A stretch of DNA of 64,000 bases from Streptomyces zaomyceticus (GTDB taxonomy: Bacteria > Actinomycetota > Actinomycetes > Streptomycetales > Streptomycetaceae), in contig NZ_BNBZ01000014.1 in the NCBI RefSeq assembly GCF_014656215.1, forward strand, positions 1 to 64,000, written 5' to 3'. The notes under the pieces were generated by a model. That model ran no database searches. It saw only the letters and a program-made list of their open reading frames with translations, and had not been told where the DNA came from. Below, piece after piece: positions 32,454 through 41,261 of the stretch (position 1 is its first letter; the number at the start of each line of letters is the position of its first letter). Position numbers and translations under genes: made by a program.

Positions 32454-34772
32454 TCAGACTACGTTCCGGGGCGACCGGACCGAACGGCCGCGGGGGGCGG
32501 ACGTCTCGGGCGCGGGCGCGGACGCGATCCCCGGCCCGGGCACGGGCGCGGGCGGGGGCACGGGCGTGGGCCGGCGGGGCCACCAGGCCCGTTCGCCGAG
32601 GAGCAGCAGGATCGACGGCAGGATCATCAGCCTGATGACCACGGCGTCCAGCAGGACCGCCACCGCCAGGCACAGGCCCATCTGCTTCATCTCGGTCAGG
32701 TGCAGGAAGACGAAGGCCGCGAACACCGTGACCATCACCGTCGCCGCGCTCGTCACCACCTTGGCCGACCGGCCGATGCCCTCGAGCACCGCCGCGCGGG
32801 CGGGCATCCCGTCGTCCATCGCCTCCTTGATCCGGCTGACCACGAACACCTGGTAGTCCATCGACAGTCCGAAGAGGATCACGAAGAGGAAGAGCGGTAC
32901 GCGTGAGGCGATCGCGCCGAGGGAGGTGAAGTCCAGCAGGTTCTCCGCCCAGGTTCCCTGGAAGACCAGGACCAGGACGCCGAGCGCGGCGGCGGCGGAG
33001 AGCACGTTGAGGAGGACGGTGATCAGGGCGATCACCACCGAACGGAAGGCCCACATGGTCATCACGAAGGTCAGCAGCAGCAACAACCCGATGACCAGCG
33101 GCAGCTTGCCGCTCTCGTGCGCGACGTAGTCCTGGCCGCGCGCCACGTCACCGCTCACCGCCGTCTCCACTCCGGCCGTCGCGCCGACCGCGGCGGGCAG
33201 GTGCACCCGGCGGAGGTGGTCGAGCGACTCGATCGCCCGGTCGGAGGGCGCGGGGTACGGGACGGCCAGTTCGAGCACGCTGATCCGGCCGTCGGCCGAC
33301 GTGCGTACGGTCGGCGCGGCGTTCCGGGCGAACAGCGGGTCGCCCTGGGCCCGCCTGCCCAGTTCCAGCAGCGCCTGCCTGACCTGCGGGGCCCGGTCGG
33401 GGGCGGAGCGGGCGACGACCTCGTGCTTGACGAGGAGTTCGGGGAACTTCGCGGTCAGCCGGTCGTAGACCCGCATGGCCGGGATGTCGCGGGAGAAGGT
33501 GTCCTTGCCCGGGTCGATGAGCTTCATACCGAGCACGGGCGCGGCCAGGCCGAGCATGAGCAGGACGGATACGCACAGGGTGGTCGCGGGGCGGCGGCGT
33601 GCGGGGCGCAGCAGGGCGGCGAACACCTTCCCGTTCTCCGGCTTCGCCGCCTTCGCCGCCTCAGCTGTCTTCACCGGCTTCGTACGGTCCGGCTCGCCGC
33701 TGCCCGCCGGGCGCGCGCCCCTCTCTGCGCTACGGCGGGCGGCCCTGCGGGCGGCCCGGCGGTCGGTACGGTGGCCGATCTTCACGAGCAGCGCGGGAAG
33801 CACGGTGAGAGAGCTGGCCACGGCGACCGCCACGACGAGGATCGTGCCCGTCGCCAAGGAGGAGAAGATGACGTCCGTGGCCAGGTAGAGCGTCGCGGTG
33901 GAGACGATCACGGCCAGGCCGGAGACCACGATGGCCCGCCCGGCCGTGGCGGCCGCGAGCTCGACCAGGGCCTCCGGACCGAGCCGGCCTTCGGCCCGGG
34001 CCCGTTCCTCGCGTTCGCGCTTGAGATAGAAGAGCGTGTAGTCGACGCCCACGGCGAGGCCGATGAGCAGGATCATGTTGGTGCCGACCCCGGCGTCGGG
34101 GAGGACGTGGGAGGCAAGCATGGAAAGGCCGACGGCGGCGGCGATCGAGGAGAGCGCCAGCAGCAGCGGGACACCGGCCATGACCACCGAGCCGAAGACG
34201 ATCAGCAGGATGACGAGGGTGACCGGCAGGGTGATGCGTTCCGAGAGCGCCAGGTCGTCGTCGCGCTGATCGTTGACGCCCTTGCTGATGGCGGGCGAGC
34301 CGGTCTCCTCCACGACCAGGTCCGGGTGGCCGGCGGCCACCTTCGCCGTCTGTTCGAGGAGCGGGACGACGTTCTTCCTGCCCTCCAGCTCGGCGCCCTT
34401 CAGGACGACGGTCACGCGCAGGGTGCTGCCGTCCCGGGAGCGGACCGGGGCCGCCACGCTGTCCACCTCGGGCAGCCGGGTCATCCGGTCCGTGAGCTCA
34501 CGGACCGCTGTACCGGCCGCTTCCGTGTCCAGCGGTCCGGACTTCGAGGAGATCAGGACGTGTTCGGTGGGCCGGCGCTGGAGACCGCCCTCGGTCGCCA
34601 TCGACTCGGCGTGCCCCGCCTCCCCGACCCAGAAGTCCTTGGTGGTCGCCTCCTCGGTGCCCGTCGCGATCCCGGCGCCGAGACACAGGACGACGAACAC
34701 GAACCAGCCGATGACGGCACTCCACGGGTGCCGGGCGCTCCAACGGGCCATACGCACAGGGCGATTTCTCAT
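32454..34772 (-). CDS. MMPL-family (RND-type) exporter
   Basis: A 772-residue transporter with 12 predicted helices in two halves. It opens RWSARHPWSAVIGWFVFVVL. Each half has the MMPL domain with GVDYTLF in the first and FGLSMDYQVFVVSR in the second, the conserved Asp-Tyr of the proton relay. Two large extracytoplasmic loops lie after TM1 and TM7. It probably exports lipids or drugs by proton antiport. The C-terminal 40 residues are Pro/Ala-rich. It is the first gene of an operon with a two-component pair, so its expression is probably tied to an envelope signal. A palindrome at 34830 precedes it. Confidence 0.93.
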   Translation of the reverse strand: MRNRPVRMARWSARHPWSAVIGWFVFVVLCLGAGIATGTEEATTKDFWVGEAGHAESMATEGGLQRRPTEHVLISSKSGPLDTEAAGTAVRELTDRMTRLPEVDSVAAPVRSRDGSTLRVTVVLKGAELEGRKNVVPLLEQTAKVAAGHPDLVVEETGSPAISKGVNDQRDDDLALSERITLPVTLVILLIVFGSVVMAGVPLLLALSSIAAAVGLSMLASHVLPDAGVGTNMILLIGLAVGVDYTLFYLKREREERARAEGRLGPEALVELAAATAGRAIVVSGLAVIVSTATLYLATDVIFSSLATGTILVVAVAVASSLTVLPALLVKIGHRTDRRAARRAARRSAERGARPAGSGEPDRTKPVKTAEAAKAAKPENGKVFAALLRPARRRPATTLCVSVLLMLGLAAPVLGMKLIDPGKDTFSRDIPAMRVYDRLTAKFPELLVKHEVVARSAPDRAPQVRQALLELGRRAQGDPLFARNAAPTVRTSADGRISVLELAVPYPAPSDRAIESLDHLRRVHLPAAVGATAGVETAVSGDVARGQDYVAHESGKLPLVIGLLLLLTFVMTMWAFRSVVIALITVLLNVLSAAAALGVLVLVFQGTWAENLLDFTSLGAIASRVPLFLFVILFGLSMDYQVFVVSRIKEAMDDGMPARAAVLEGIGRSAKVVTSAATVMVTVFAAFVFLHLTEMKQMGLCLAVAVLLDAVVIRLMILPSILLLLGERAWWPRRPTPVPPPAPVPGPGIASAPAPETSAPRGRSVRSPRNVV

Positions 34773-34829
34773 GGCTCAGATGCTCGTCCGCGGGGCGGTC
34801 GTCCCGGCAGCCTCGACCGGTTGAACCCG

Positions 34830-34851
34830 GTGTCCACCGGTCGGTGGACAC
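34830..34851. promoter_or_regulatory. Palindromic operator upstream of the MMPL operon
   Basis: A perfect 9+9-bp inverted repeat GTGTCCACC...GGTGGACAC with 4 bp between, 58 bp before the MMPL start. It is a good candidate site for the operon's own response regulator or for a TetR-type repressor. Confidence 0.6.
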
Positions 34852-34931
34852 GGACCCGCGTGGAGTCGGCTCCCGACGTCAGTCCGCCGTCCGGTCACGC
34901 GGGCCCACCCGTCGGCCCCTGCCGGGTCAGG

Positions 34932-35861
34932 TCAGGGGGTCCACGGCCCGAGCTTCTCCGGGTTGCGTACGGCCCAGATGTGGGTGATCCGGTCGTCCGC
35001 GAGGGCGAAGGCCGCCACCGTCACGGTGGTGCCGCCGCGTTGGGCCACCAGGCCGGGGCGGCCGTTGACCGAGCGCAGCAGGAGCGTCATGCCGGGGGCC
35101 ATGTCGCCGATCGCGGCGATGTAGCGGGCGATCTCCCCGGCGCCGGTGATTGGGCGGAGCGTCGCGCCGACCATGCCGCCGCCGTCGGCGATCATCGTGG
35201 CGTCGGGGTTGAGCAGGCCGACCAGCGCGGCGATGTCCTGGGCCTCCCACGCCTGCTTGAAGTCCTTGATGACACGGGCCTGGAGGCCGGTCGGCGTCTC
35301 GGGCGGGCGGGCCGCACGGACCCGGCGGCGGGCCGAGGACGCGAGCTGCCGGCAGGCCGCGGGGGTGCGGCCGACGATGGTGGCCAGTTCGGTGAAGGGG
35401 TACCGGAAGACGTCGTGCAGGATGAACGCGACCCGTTCGGCCGGCGTCATGGATTCGAGGACGACGAGGAAGGCCATGTCGACCGACTCGTCCAGGGTGA
35501 TCCGGTCCGCGGGGTCGGTCCCGCCGTCCCCCGCCCGTCCGTTGATCCACTCCGTGGTGTCGGGCAGCGGCTCCGGCACCCATTCGCCCACATAGCGCTC
35601 ACGCCGTGCCCGTGCCGAGCCGAGGACGTCGAGGCAGATCCGGCCGACCACCGTCGTCAGCCAGGCGCCGGGCGACTCGACGGCCTCCCGCTGCGGGCCG
35701 GACATCGCGTACCAGCGGGCGAAGGCCTCCTGAACGGCGTCCTCGGCCTCCGCCAGGGAGCCGAGCAGCCGGTAGGCGACATTGATCAACTGCCGGTACT
35801 CGCCCTCGGGTCGGACGGGTACGGGCGTGAGCCCGGGTTCCGGTTCCGTACGCCTGCTCAT
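34932..35861 (-). CDS. ECF41-type RNA polymerase sigma factor (SigJ-like)
   Basis: A 309-residue sigma factor from ATG 35861. Sigma2 is residues 20-90 (INVAYRLLGSLAEAEDAVQEAFARWY), sigma4 about 130-195 (MTPAERVAFILHDVFRYPFTELATIVGRTPAACRQLASSARRRV). The ECF41 hallmarks are present: YVGEWVPEPL in the linker, a SnoaL-like C-terminal domain, and RNPEKL near the end. The family motif DGGGK reads DGGGM here. The C-terminal domain usually controls activity in place of an anti-sigma factor. A divergent membrane-protein gene at 36010 has an ECF41-like promoter. Confidence 0.92.
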   Translation of the reverse strand: MSRRTEPEPGLTPVPVRPEGEYRQLINVAYRLLGSLAEAEDAVQEAFARWYAMSGPQREAVESPGAWLTTVVGRICLDVLGSARARRERYVGEWVPEPLPDTTEWINGRAGDGGTDPADRITLDESVDMAFLVVLESMTPAERVAFILHDVFRYPFTELATIVGRTPAACRQLASSARRRVRAARPPETPTGLQARVIKDFKQAWEAQDIAALVGLLNPDATMIADGGGMVGATLRPITGAGEIARYIAAIGDMAPGMTLLLRSVNGRPGLVAQRGGTTVTVAAFALADDRITHIWAVRNPEKLGPWTP

Positions 35862-35938
35862 GGTGGTGGCCCCCTTCGTCGGATCCGTTCGCGCCACGGC
35901 CGATGAGACGCGCGTCACCCCGCGTCCTCGCCATGTCG

Positions 35939-35965
35939 CCTCACATTCTCGGGGGCTGCGTCGTC
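35939..35965 (+). promoter_or_regulatory. Probable ECF41 promoter of the divergent membrane gene
   Basis: CCTCACA, a 16-bp spacer (35946-35961) and CGTC (35962-35965) fit the published ECF41 pattern TGTCACA-N16-CGTC except for the first two bases. It points to the ORF at 36010. Confidence 0.6.
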
Positions 35966-36009
35966 GGGCTGTCGAGAGAGTGACCGGCACCGGAAGGACG
36001 GGGATCATC

Positions 36010-36501
36010 ATGACCACGCGGACGACGGCGGAGACAGCGGGTTCGGGTTCGGGTTCGGCGGCAGGGTCGGCGTCGTCGGAGGCCTTGGGGTCGGCCGCGC
36101 CGCGCGGAGGCCGGCTCACGGCGTTCGTGCGCGTCTCGATCGCCCTGCAGACCGTGGCCATCTTCTTCCAGGCGGTGACGTCGGGCATCGCGATGTCCGC
36201 GCCGTACGGGGAGGTGCTGCACAGCGCCGGGGCCCGCGGCATGTACGCCGCGTCGATGCTCTACGTGCTCGCCGCGGTCCTGGCGTGGCGACCCGGCGGC
36301 GGCTCGGCCCGCCCGATTCTCTACTCGACCGGGTTCCTGCTCCTCGCCTCACTGCAAGTGGTCCTGGGCATCGCCCATGTGATGGGCGTTCATCTTCCGC
36401 TGGGCGTTTTGATGTTCGGTCTGAGCCTGCTCGATCTGGGCCGGGTGGCTTTCGGGCGCCCGCGTCCGGTGAATGCGGGGCACGCCGCCTCCCTTTCCTG
36501 A
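36010..36501 (+). CDS. Small polytopic membrane protein, probable ECF41 target
   Basis: A 163-residue protein. A Ser/Ala/Gly-rich N-terminus (about 35 residues) precedes four hydrophobic segments (VSIALQTVAIFFQAVTSGIA, MYAASMLYVLAAVLAW, GFLLLASLQVVLGIAHVMGV, LGVLMFGLSLLDLG). This DoxX-like layout is one of the partners found next to ECF41 sigma genes. ATG 36010 is 45 bp after the ECF41-type -10. Function unknown. Confidence 0.75.
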   Translation: MTTRTTAETAGSGSGSAAGSASSEALGSAAPRGGRLTAFVRVSIALQTVAIFFQAVTSGIAMSAPYGEVLHSAGARGMYAASMLYVLAAVLAWRPGGGSARPILYSTGFLLLASLQVVLGIAHVMGVHLPLGVLMFGLSLLDLGRVAFGRPRPVNAGHAASLS

Positions 36502-36518
36502 GACATCGGCCGGGATTC

Positions 36519-36560
36519 GTCAGGAATCGAGAAGCCGCGGCCCTCGCGCCCAACTAGCTT
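36519..36560 (+). promoter_or_regulatory. Shared promoter element, copy 1 (glyoxalase 1)
   Basis: GTCAGGAATCGAGAAGC (36519-36535), then 19 bp, then -10 TAGCTT (36555-36560), 6 bp before ATG 36567. The same 17-mer stands at the same place before the second glyoxalase gene. It is probably the AraC-regulator site overlapping -35. The mRNA would be leaderless. Confidence 0.7.
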
Positions 36561-36566
36561 GTGGGC

Positions 36567-36977
36567 ATGGACATCACCATTCACACCACCGTGCTGCCGC
36601 ACGACGACCCCGACGCCTCGCTCGCCTTCTACCGCGACGCCCTCGGCTTCGAGGTGCGCAGCGACGTCGGGCAGGGCAGGACCCGGTGGATCACCGTCGG
36701 GCCCGTCGGGCAGCCCGGTACGTCGATCCTGCTCGCGCCGCCCGGGGCCGACCCGGGGATCACCGAGGCCGAGCGGCGCACCATCGCCGAGATGATGGCC
36801 AAGGGCACCTACGGCTGGATCCTGCTCGCCACCCCCGACCTCGACGGCACCTTCGAGAAGGTGCAGGCCAGGGACGTCGAGGTGGTCCAGGAGCCGACCG
36901 AGCAGCCGTACGGCGTGCGGGACTGCGCCTTCCGCGACCCCGCGGGCAACCTCGTCCGCTTTCAGGAGCTTCGCTGA
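36567..36977 (+). CDS. Glyoxalase/bleomycin-resistance (VOC) protein 1
   Basis: A 136-residue VOC-fold protein with two beta-alpha-beta-beta-beta units: TTVLPHDDPDASLAFYRDALGFEVRSD and the second half ending YGVRDCAFRDPAGNLVRFQE. His, Glu and the final Glu could bind a metal. Members detoxify small molecules or bind drugs; the substrate is unknown. It is followed after 13 bp by an AraC regulator gene. Confidence 0.88.
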   Translation: MDITIHTTVLPHDDPDASLAFYRDALGFEVRSDVGQGRTRWITVGPVGQPGTSILLAPPGADPGITEAERRTIAEMMAKGTYGWILLATPDLDGTFEKVQARDVEVVQEPTEQPYGVRDCAFRDPAGNLVRFQELR

Positions 36978-36990
36978 AAGGATTCCCCTC

Positions 36991-37455
<465 letters not shown>

Positions 37456-37460
37456 AGCGC

Positions 37461-38087
37461 ATGAACTCCATCGCTTCCGTCACCCTCGAGGTGGCCGACC
37501 TCCCGGCCGCCGACCGCTTCTACACCGCCTCCGGGCTCGGCGCCCATGTGGACCTGCGGGGCACGGACGCGCCGAGCACCGGTTTCCGCGGGTTCTCGCT
37601 CTCGCTCACGGTCTCCCAGCCCGCCGATGTCCGGCACGTCGTCGACGCCGCCCTCGCGGCCGGCGCCACCTCGCTCAAGCCCGCCACCAAGTCCTTCTGG
37701 GGCTACGGCGGCGTGTTCCGTGCGCCGGACGGGACGGTCTGGAAGGTCGCGACGTCGGCGAAGAAGGACACCGGCCCGGCCACCGGCCGCATCGACGCGT
37801 TCGTGCTCCTGCTGGGAGCCACGGACGTGGCCGAGACCAGGAAGTTCTACGTCGAGCAGGGCCTCACCGTCGCGAAGAGCTTCGGCCGCAAGTACGTCGA
37901 GTTCGCCGCCGGGGAGAGCCCCGTCAAGCTCGCCCTGTACGGGCGCCGCGCCCTCGCGAAGGACGTCGGCGTCCCCGTGGACGGCGAGGGGTCCCACCGG
38001 ATCGTGCTGGGCGGTGCCGGCACCGGCGCCTTCACCGACCCGGACGGGTTCGCCTGGGAGTCCGCCTCCGTGTCCGCCGCTTCCTGA
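37461..38087 (+). CDS. Glyoxalase/VOC-superfamily protein 2
   Basis: A 208-residue protein with two VOC modules: SVTLEVADLPAADRFYTASGL and, after about 110 residues, DAFVLLLGATDVAETRKFYVEQGLTVAKSFG, ending GAFTDPDGFAWESA. It is longer than protein 1 at 36567 and lacks its clear metal His at the start. ATG 37461 is apparently leaderless. It shares its promoter element with the first glyoxalase gene. Confidence 0.87.
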   Translation: MNSIASVTLEVADLPAADRFYTASGLGAHVDLRGTDAPSTGFRGFSLSLTVSQPADVRHVVDAALAAGATSLKPATKSFWGYGGVFRAPDGTVWKVATSAKKDTGPATGRIDAFVLLLGATDVAETRKFYVEQGLTVAKSFGRKYVEFAAGESPVKLALYGRRALAKDVGVPVDGEGSHRIVLGGAGTGAFTDPDGFAWESASVSAAS

Positions 38088-38133
38088 ACCTCGGACGGCA
38101 CGGCCGCGCGAGCGGCCCCGTAGGCGCAACCCC

Positions 38134-38209
38134 CTGAGAAACCCTCTGAGTTCCCCCTGAGTTCCCCCCTGAGTTCCCCCCTGAGTTCCCCCCCCTGATG
38201 AGCCCCCCC
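38134..38209. repeat. CTGAGTTCCCC tandem repeats, G-quadruplex candidate on minus strand
   Basis: Four to five units of 11-13 bp, each CTGAGTT followed by C5-C8. On the complementary strand this reads as G-tracts of 5-8 separated by AACTCA. It lies in the 190-bp gap between glyoxalase 2 and the DUF1801 gene. Confidence 0.75.
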
Positions 38210-38277
38210 GGCTGATTTCCTGGTCATTCCCGTGCGCAGCAGCCCTTTTCACCCCGTTTCGTGAGAGGAACACCGTC

Positions 38278-38772
38278 ATGTCGAGCACCCGTTCGTCCGC
38301 CAGGAGCACCACCGCCGACGGCAGCGCGAAGAGCGAGAAGTACGACGGTTTCACCGAGGAGGAGCGGGACGCGATGAAGGAGCGCGCCACGGAGCTCAAG
38401 GCGACCGCGCGCCGCGGTGCGCGGTCGGCCAAGCCCGACGGGGAGAGCGAGGTGCGCGCGAAGATCGCCGAGATGCCGGACGCCGACCGGGTCCTCGCCG
38501 AGCGGGTCCACGAGATCGTGGCGGCGAACGCGCCGGAACTCGCGCCGAAGCTCTGGTACGGCATGCCCGCGTACGCCAGGGCCGGCAAGGTCGTCTGTTT
38601 CTTCCAGAGCGCGCAGAAGTTCAAGTCCCGATACGCCACGCTCGGCTTCAGCGACCTGGCGCGGCTCGACGACGGCACCATGTGGGCGACCAGCTACGCC
38701 CTGACCGAGCTCACCGCCGCCGACGAGGCCCGGATCGCGGAGCTCGTCGCGAAGGCCGCCGCCGCCGGCTGA
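38278..38772 (+). CDS. DUF1801 family protein
   Basis: A 164-residue protein of the YdhG/DUF1801 fold. A Ser/Thr-rich start (1-20) and a charged helix (YDGFTEEERDAMKERATELKA) precede the core: VHEIVAANAPELAPKLWYGMPAYARAGKVVCFFQ and YATLGFSDLARLDDGTMWATSYAL. Family members include putative iron chaperones; no function is proven here. GAGAGGA lies before ATG. The helical N-terminal half is often seen fused in Streptomyces. Confidence 0.85.
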   Translation: MSSTRSSARSTTADGSAKSEKYDGFTEEERDAMKERATELKATARRGARSAKPDGESEVRAKIAEMPDADRVLAERVHEIVAANAPELAPKLWYGMPAYARAGKVVCFFQSAQKFKSRYATLGFSDLARLDDGTMWATSYALTELTAADEARIAELVAKAAAAG

Positions 38773-38990
38773 CACGGCCGGCCCCGCCCCGTACGGGACC
38801 TCCGCCGACGAGGCCGCACACCCCGACCGGCACCCGCGCGGCCCGGGTGCCGTCGGGGGCCTCGGGAGGGGAAATTTCCGGGGGCACAGCTCGAGAAATT
38901 CGAAGCGACGCCCGGTGAAAAATTTGTCATGTAAACACACGGGATGGCCCCCGACGAAATCTTCACCCCGCACGTTCCGCGCCATCGTGC

Positions 38991-39164
38991 TACTGTCGAT
39001 ATCAGTTGCAGTTGTGGGTCCCGAACGTACGAGTGCCCTTCCGGTTTTCCGGCTGTGGGCACCCTTTTTCATTTCCGGGCTTTTTTCCGGGCGGGGCGAT
39101 CATCGCAGCGAGACGGAGCACACGCCTTGTGAGCTCCGAGCACTGCCCCGAAGGAGAATTTGGC
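38991..39164 (+). promoter_or_regulatory. csp promoter and conserved long 5' UTR, copy 2
   Basis: TACTGT (38991-38996), CAGTTGCAGTT (39003-39013), TTTTCCGGGC and GATCATCGC-type blocks and AAGGAGAATT before ATG, in the order and spacing of copy 1 (175 versus 174 bp from -10 to ATG). The 220 bp before it, after the DUF1801 gene, hold nothing recognisable. Confidence 0.65.
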
Positions 39165-39368
39165 ATGGCGACTGGCACCGTGAAGTGGTTCAACTCGGAA
39201 AAGGGCTTCGGCTTCATCGAGCAGGACGGCGGCGGCCCCGACGTCTTCGCCCACTACTCGAACATCGCCTCCTCCGGCTTCCGTGAGCTGCAGGAAGGCC
39301 AGAAGGTCAGCTTCGACATCGCGCAGGGCCAGAAGGGCCCGACCGCCGAGAACATCGTCCCCGCCTGA
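39165..39368 (+). CDS. Cold shock protein (CspA family), paralogue 2
   Basis: A 67-residue cold-shock domain: GTVKWFNSEKGFGFIEQ (RNP1) and VFAHYS (RNP2). It differs from paralogue 1 at only six or so positions (for example NSEK for NAEK, HYSNIASSG for HFSNIAAQG). It has its own long leader and terminator and is followed by the second MRCVIARFPF gene. Confidence 0.97.
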   Translation: MATGTVKWFNSEKGFGFIEQDGGGPDVFAHYSNIASSGFRELQEGQKVSFDIAQGQKGPTAENIVPA

Positions 39369-39400
39369 CACCAGGCGCTGACGCGTAGCACAAGCTGACG

Positions 39401-39437
39401 AGCTGAGGCCCGCACCTTTGGGGTGCGGGCCTCAGCT
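39401..39437 (+). terminator. csp paralogue 2 terminator
   Basis: A 15-16-bp stem (39401-39416 with 39422-39437) ending in GCTCTT, 32 nt after the csp stop. Confidence 0.85.
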
Positions 39438-39540
39438 CTTTGCACCTGTCAGTACCCTCGGTACCTCCCGGTACCTCTCATCGGCTGCGGGAATTTCCTG
39501 GCCGGGCCCCTCATTGGACTACTTCTCCGCAGGAGTCACC

Positions 39541-39828
39541 ATGCGCTGTGTCATCGCCCGCTTCCCCTTCGAACTCACCAAAGCCGGCGTGATCGAGTCG
39601 ATGAAGGGCATCAAGCCCGAGCCGGCCGTCGGCGACGTCGTCGTCATCGGACGCCGCCAGTACCCCGTGAAGCAGGTCGGCGAGGTCGTCACCCGTCAGG
39701 ACCGCAGGGACTTCAGCGTCGGTGAGGTCGTACGCGCCATGACCAAGCTCGGCTTCACCTGTCTCACCGTCTCGGCCGAGGAGCAGGCTCCGGCCCCCGA
39801 ATCGCCTTCCGACCTGCTGGGCTTCTGA
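39541..39828 (+). CDS. Conserved small MRCVIARFPF-family protein, paralogue 2
   Basis: A 95-residue protein from ATG 39541 (AGGAGTC upstream). The core RCVIARFPFELTKAGVIESMKGIKPEPAVGDVVVIGRRQYPVKQVGEVVTRQDRRDFSVGEVVRAM is close to the copy at 22406. Function unknown. Its location just downstream of a csp gene is shared with the other copy. Confidence 0.8.
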   Translation: MRCVIARFPFELTKAGVIESMKGIKPEPAVGDVVVIGRRQYPVKQVGEVVTRQDRRDFSVGEVVRAMTKLGFTCLTVSAEEQAPAPESPSDLLGF

Positions 39829-39960
39829 GCCTGCGGCCCCTGAGGGCCTCCGGGCTCCGGGCCCACGGGCTTCGGCCTCCGGGCTTCCCGGCTGTTCGAC
39901 CTTCCGGCCTTGTGACCGGTCCCGGCCGCTCGGGGGCGCGCGCCGGGCCCGGCGCGCCGG

Positions 39961-40320
39961 TCAATGGTCGAAGTAGCTGAAGTCGCCCACCGTCCAGGCG
40001 CTGACGTCGGCGAGGGCGACCCGGTACATCCCGCCGGTCTCCGGGATGCCCACCGTGCCCTGGAGGATCCGGGCGAGGTGGAAGTGCAGGTGGGTGGGTG
40101 GCGTCTCCTTCCGTTCGGAGGGGCTGAAGATGCCGGAGAACTCGCCCAGCCGGGCCGAGTCCGTCAGGACCTCCGACACACGCTGTCTCCACAGGGCTTC
40201 CGGGGCCAGCCGACCGGTGAGGACCGCACCCCCCACGACCACCGTCAGGGACATCTGATTGCTCTGCCCGGACTCCACCGTGGCGGCAATGTCAACGAGC
40301 AGCTCGTCAGGCTTCGACAT
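39961..40320 (-). CDS. Conserved hypothetical protein (weakly GvpU-like)
   Basis: A 119-residue protein from ATG 40320 (a TTG lies 9 nt upstream). It has a central strand MSLTVVVGGAVLTGRLAPEALWRQRV and THLHFHLARILQGTVGIP. The short-strand Gly pattern recalls the gas-vesicle accessory protein GvpU, but there are no other gvp genes. Function unknown. Confidence 0.6.
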   Translation of the reverse strand: MSKPDELLVDIAATVESGQSNQMSLTVVVGGAVLTGRLAPEALWRQRVSEVLTDSARLGEFSGIFSPSERKETPPTHLHFHLARILQGTVGIPETGGMYRVALADVSAWTVGDFSYFDH

Positions 40321-40443
40321 GGAAGTCAATTCTAGGCGGCGCCCCCGCTCGCGGCGGTCCCCCGGCGGCCATCTGTCCGGCAGCCGCCTCTCCCCTGTCC
40401 CGGCCCGGGACCCCCGTACCCGGGCCGGAAACCCCCGTACCCG

Positions 40444-41046
40444 CTAGATCGGCGCCGTGTCGTCCGCCGGGAACGCCGGGCCGTGGCCCGGGACGATCAC
40501 GTCGGCCGCGGCGAGGACGCGGAGGCGCGAGTCCTTCAGGACCGTGTGGTCCGGGGCCACCGGGTCCTCCACGGGGCCGTTCGGCCGCCACCAGAGGTCA
40601 CCGACGAAGGCGACGACGCCCGTGTCGGTGCCCGCGAGGAGGGTGATGTCCTCGGGGCTGTGGCCGGGGGTACGGATCAGCCGCAGGGACGGAGCCAGCT
40701 CGTGGCCCTCGGCGTCGCGGTCGGTCCACTGGTCGTTCTCGTAGATCGCCTTGTGGTCGTGGACACGGGCCCGGCCGAAGAGGCCGACGTTCATGGTGTT
40801 GTCGGGGTGGTGGTGGCTGAGCACCACGTCGGTGATGTCGTCCGGGCCGAGGCCCAGTTCGGCGAGCGGACCGAGGATCCGGTCGCGGCTCGCCACCATG
40901 CCGGGGTCGACGATCACATGCCGGTCGCCGTCCCGCACGTAGGAGACGGTGGCGGCGACCCCGGGGCCGGTGGAGAGCGTGTAGCCGGTGGTCAGGATCG
41001 TGTACGTGGCGGTGCGGGCGCTCGGTGCGTCGTCGTGGTGTGTCAT
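40444..41046 (-). CDS. Metallo-beta-lactamase-fold hydrolase
   Basis: A 200-residue MBL-fold protein. The metal motif is LSHHHPDNTMN (HxHxD with Asn in place of the next His), then a His in RTPGHSPEDI, Asp in FVGDLWW and the last His in VPGHGPAF. The Asn change at the dinuclear site may reduce or alter metal binding. Relatives include glyoxalase II-like and MBLAC1-type enzymes. The substrate is unknown. ATG at 41046 faces an AraC-type gene. Confidence 0.87.
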   Translation of the reverse strand: MTHHDDAPSARTATYTILTTGYTLSTGPGVAATVSYVRDGDRHVIVDPGMVASRDRILGPLAELGLGPDDITDVVLSHHHPDNTMNVGLFGRARVHDHKAIYENDQWTDRDAEGHELAPSLRLIRTPGHSPEDITLLAGTDTGVVAFVGDLWWRPNGPVEDPVAPDHTVLKDSRLRVLAAADVIVPGHGPAFPADDTAPI

Positions 41047-41134
41047 GCCCCCAAGTCTTCTGCGCGGCGGGGATCTTCACGAGTGGCCGTGCTGCCACTG
41101 ATCGCGTGAATCGTGCCATCGCGGCCACCCCGTC

Positions 41135-41220
41135 CCGGCCCGGCAGGTCCCGTCCCGGCCCGGCAGGTCCCGGCCCACCCCGGCAGTTCCCGGCCCACCC
41201 CGTCCCGACCCGGCCCGGCC
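41135..41220. repeat. Short tandem GGCAGGTCCC/GGCCCACCCC repeats
   Basis: A run of near-copies of CCCGGCAGGTCC and CCGGCCCACCCC units fills the region between 41135 and 41220, upstream of the AraC-type gene. It looks like slippage-prone low-complexity DNA. Confidence 0.6.
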
Positions 41221-41261
41221 GCCGTGGGCCCCGCCCCCGGGCCACGTGCCAGACTCGCCCC

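Noticed and set aside
41135..41220. CRISPR-like repeats
   Set aside because: Units are short, adjacent and degenerate with no spacers; no cas genes in the window.
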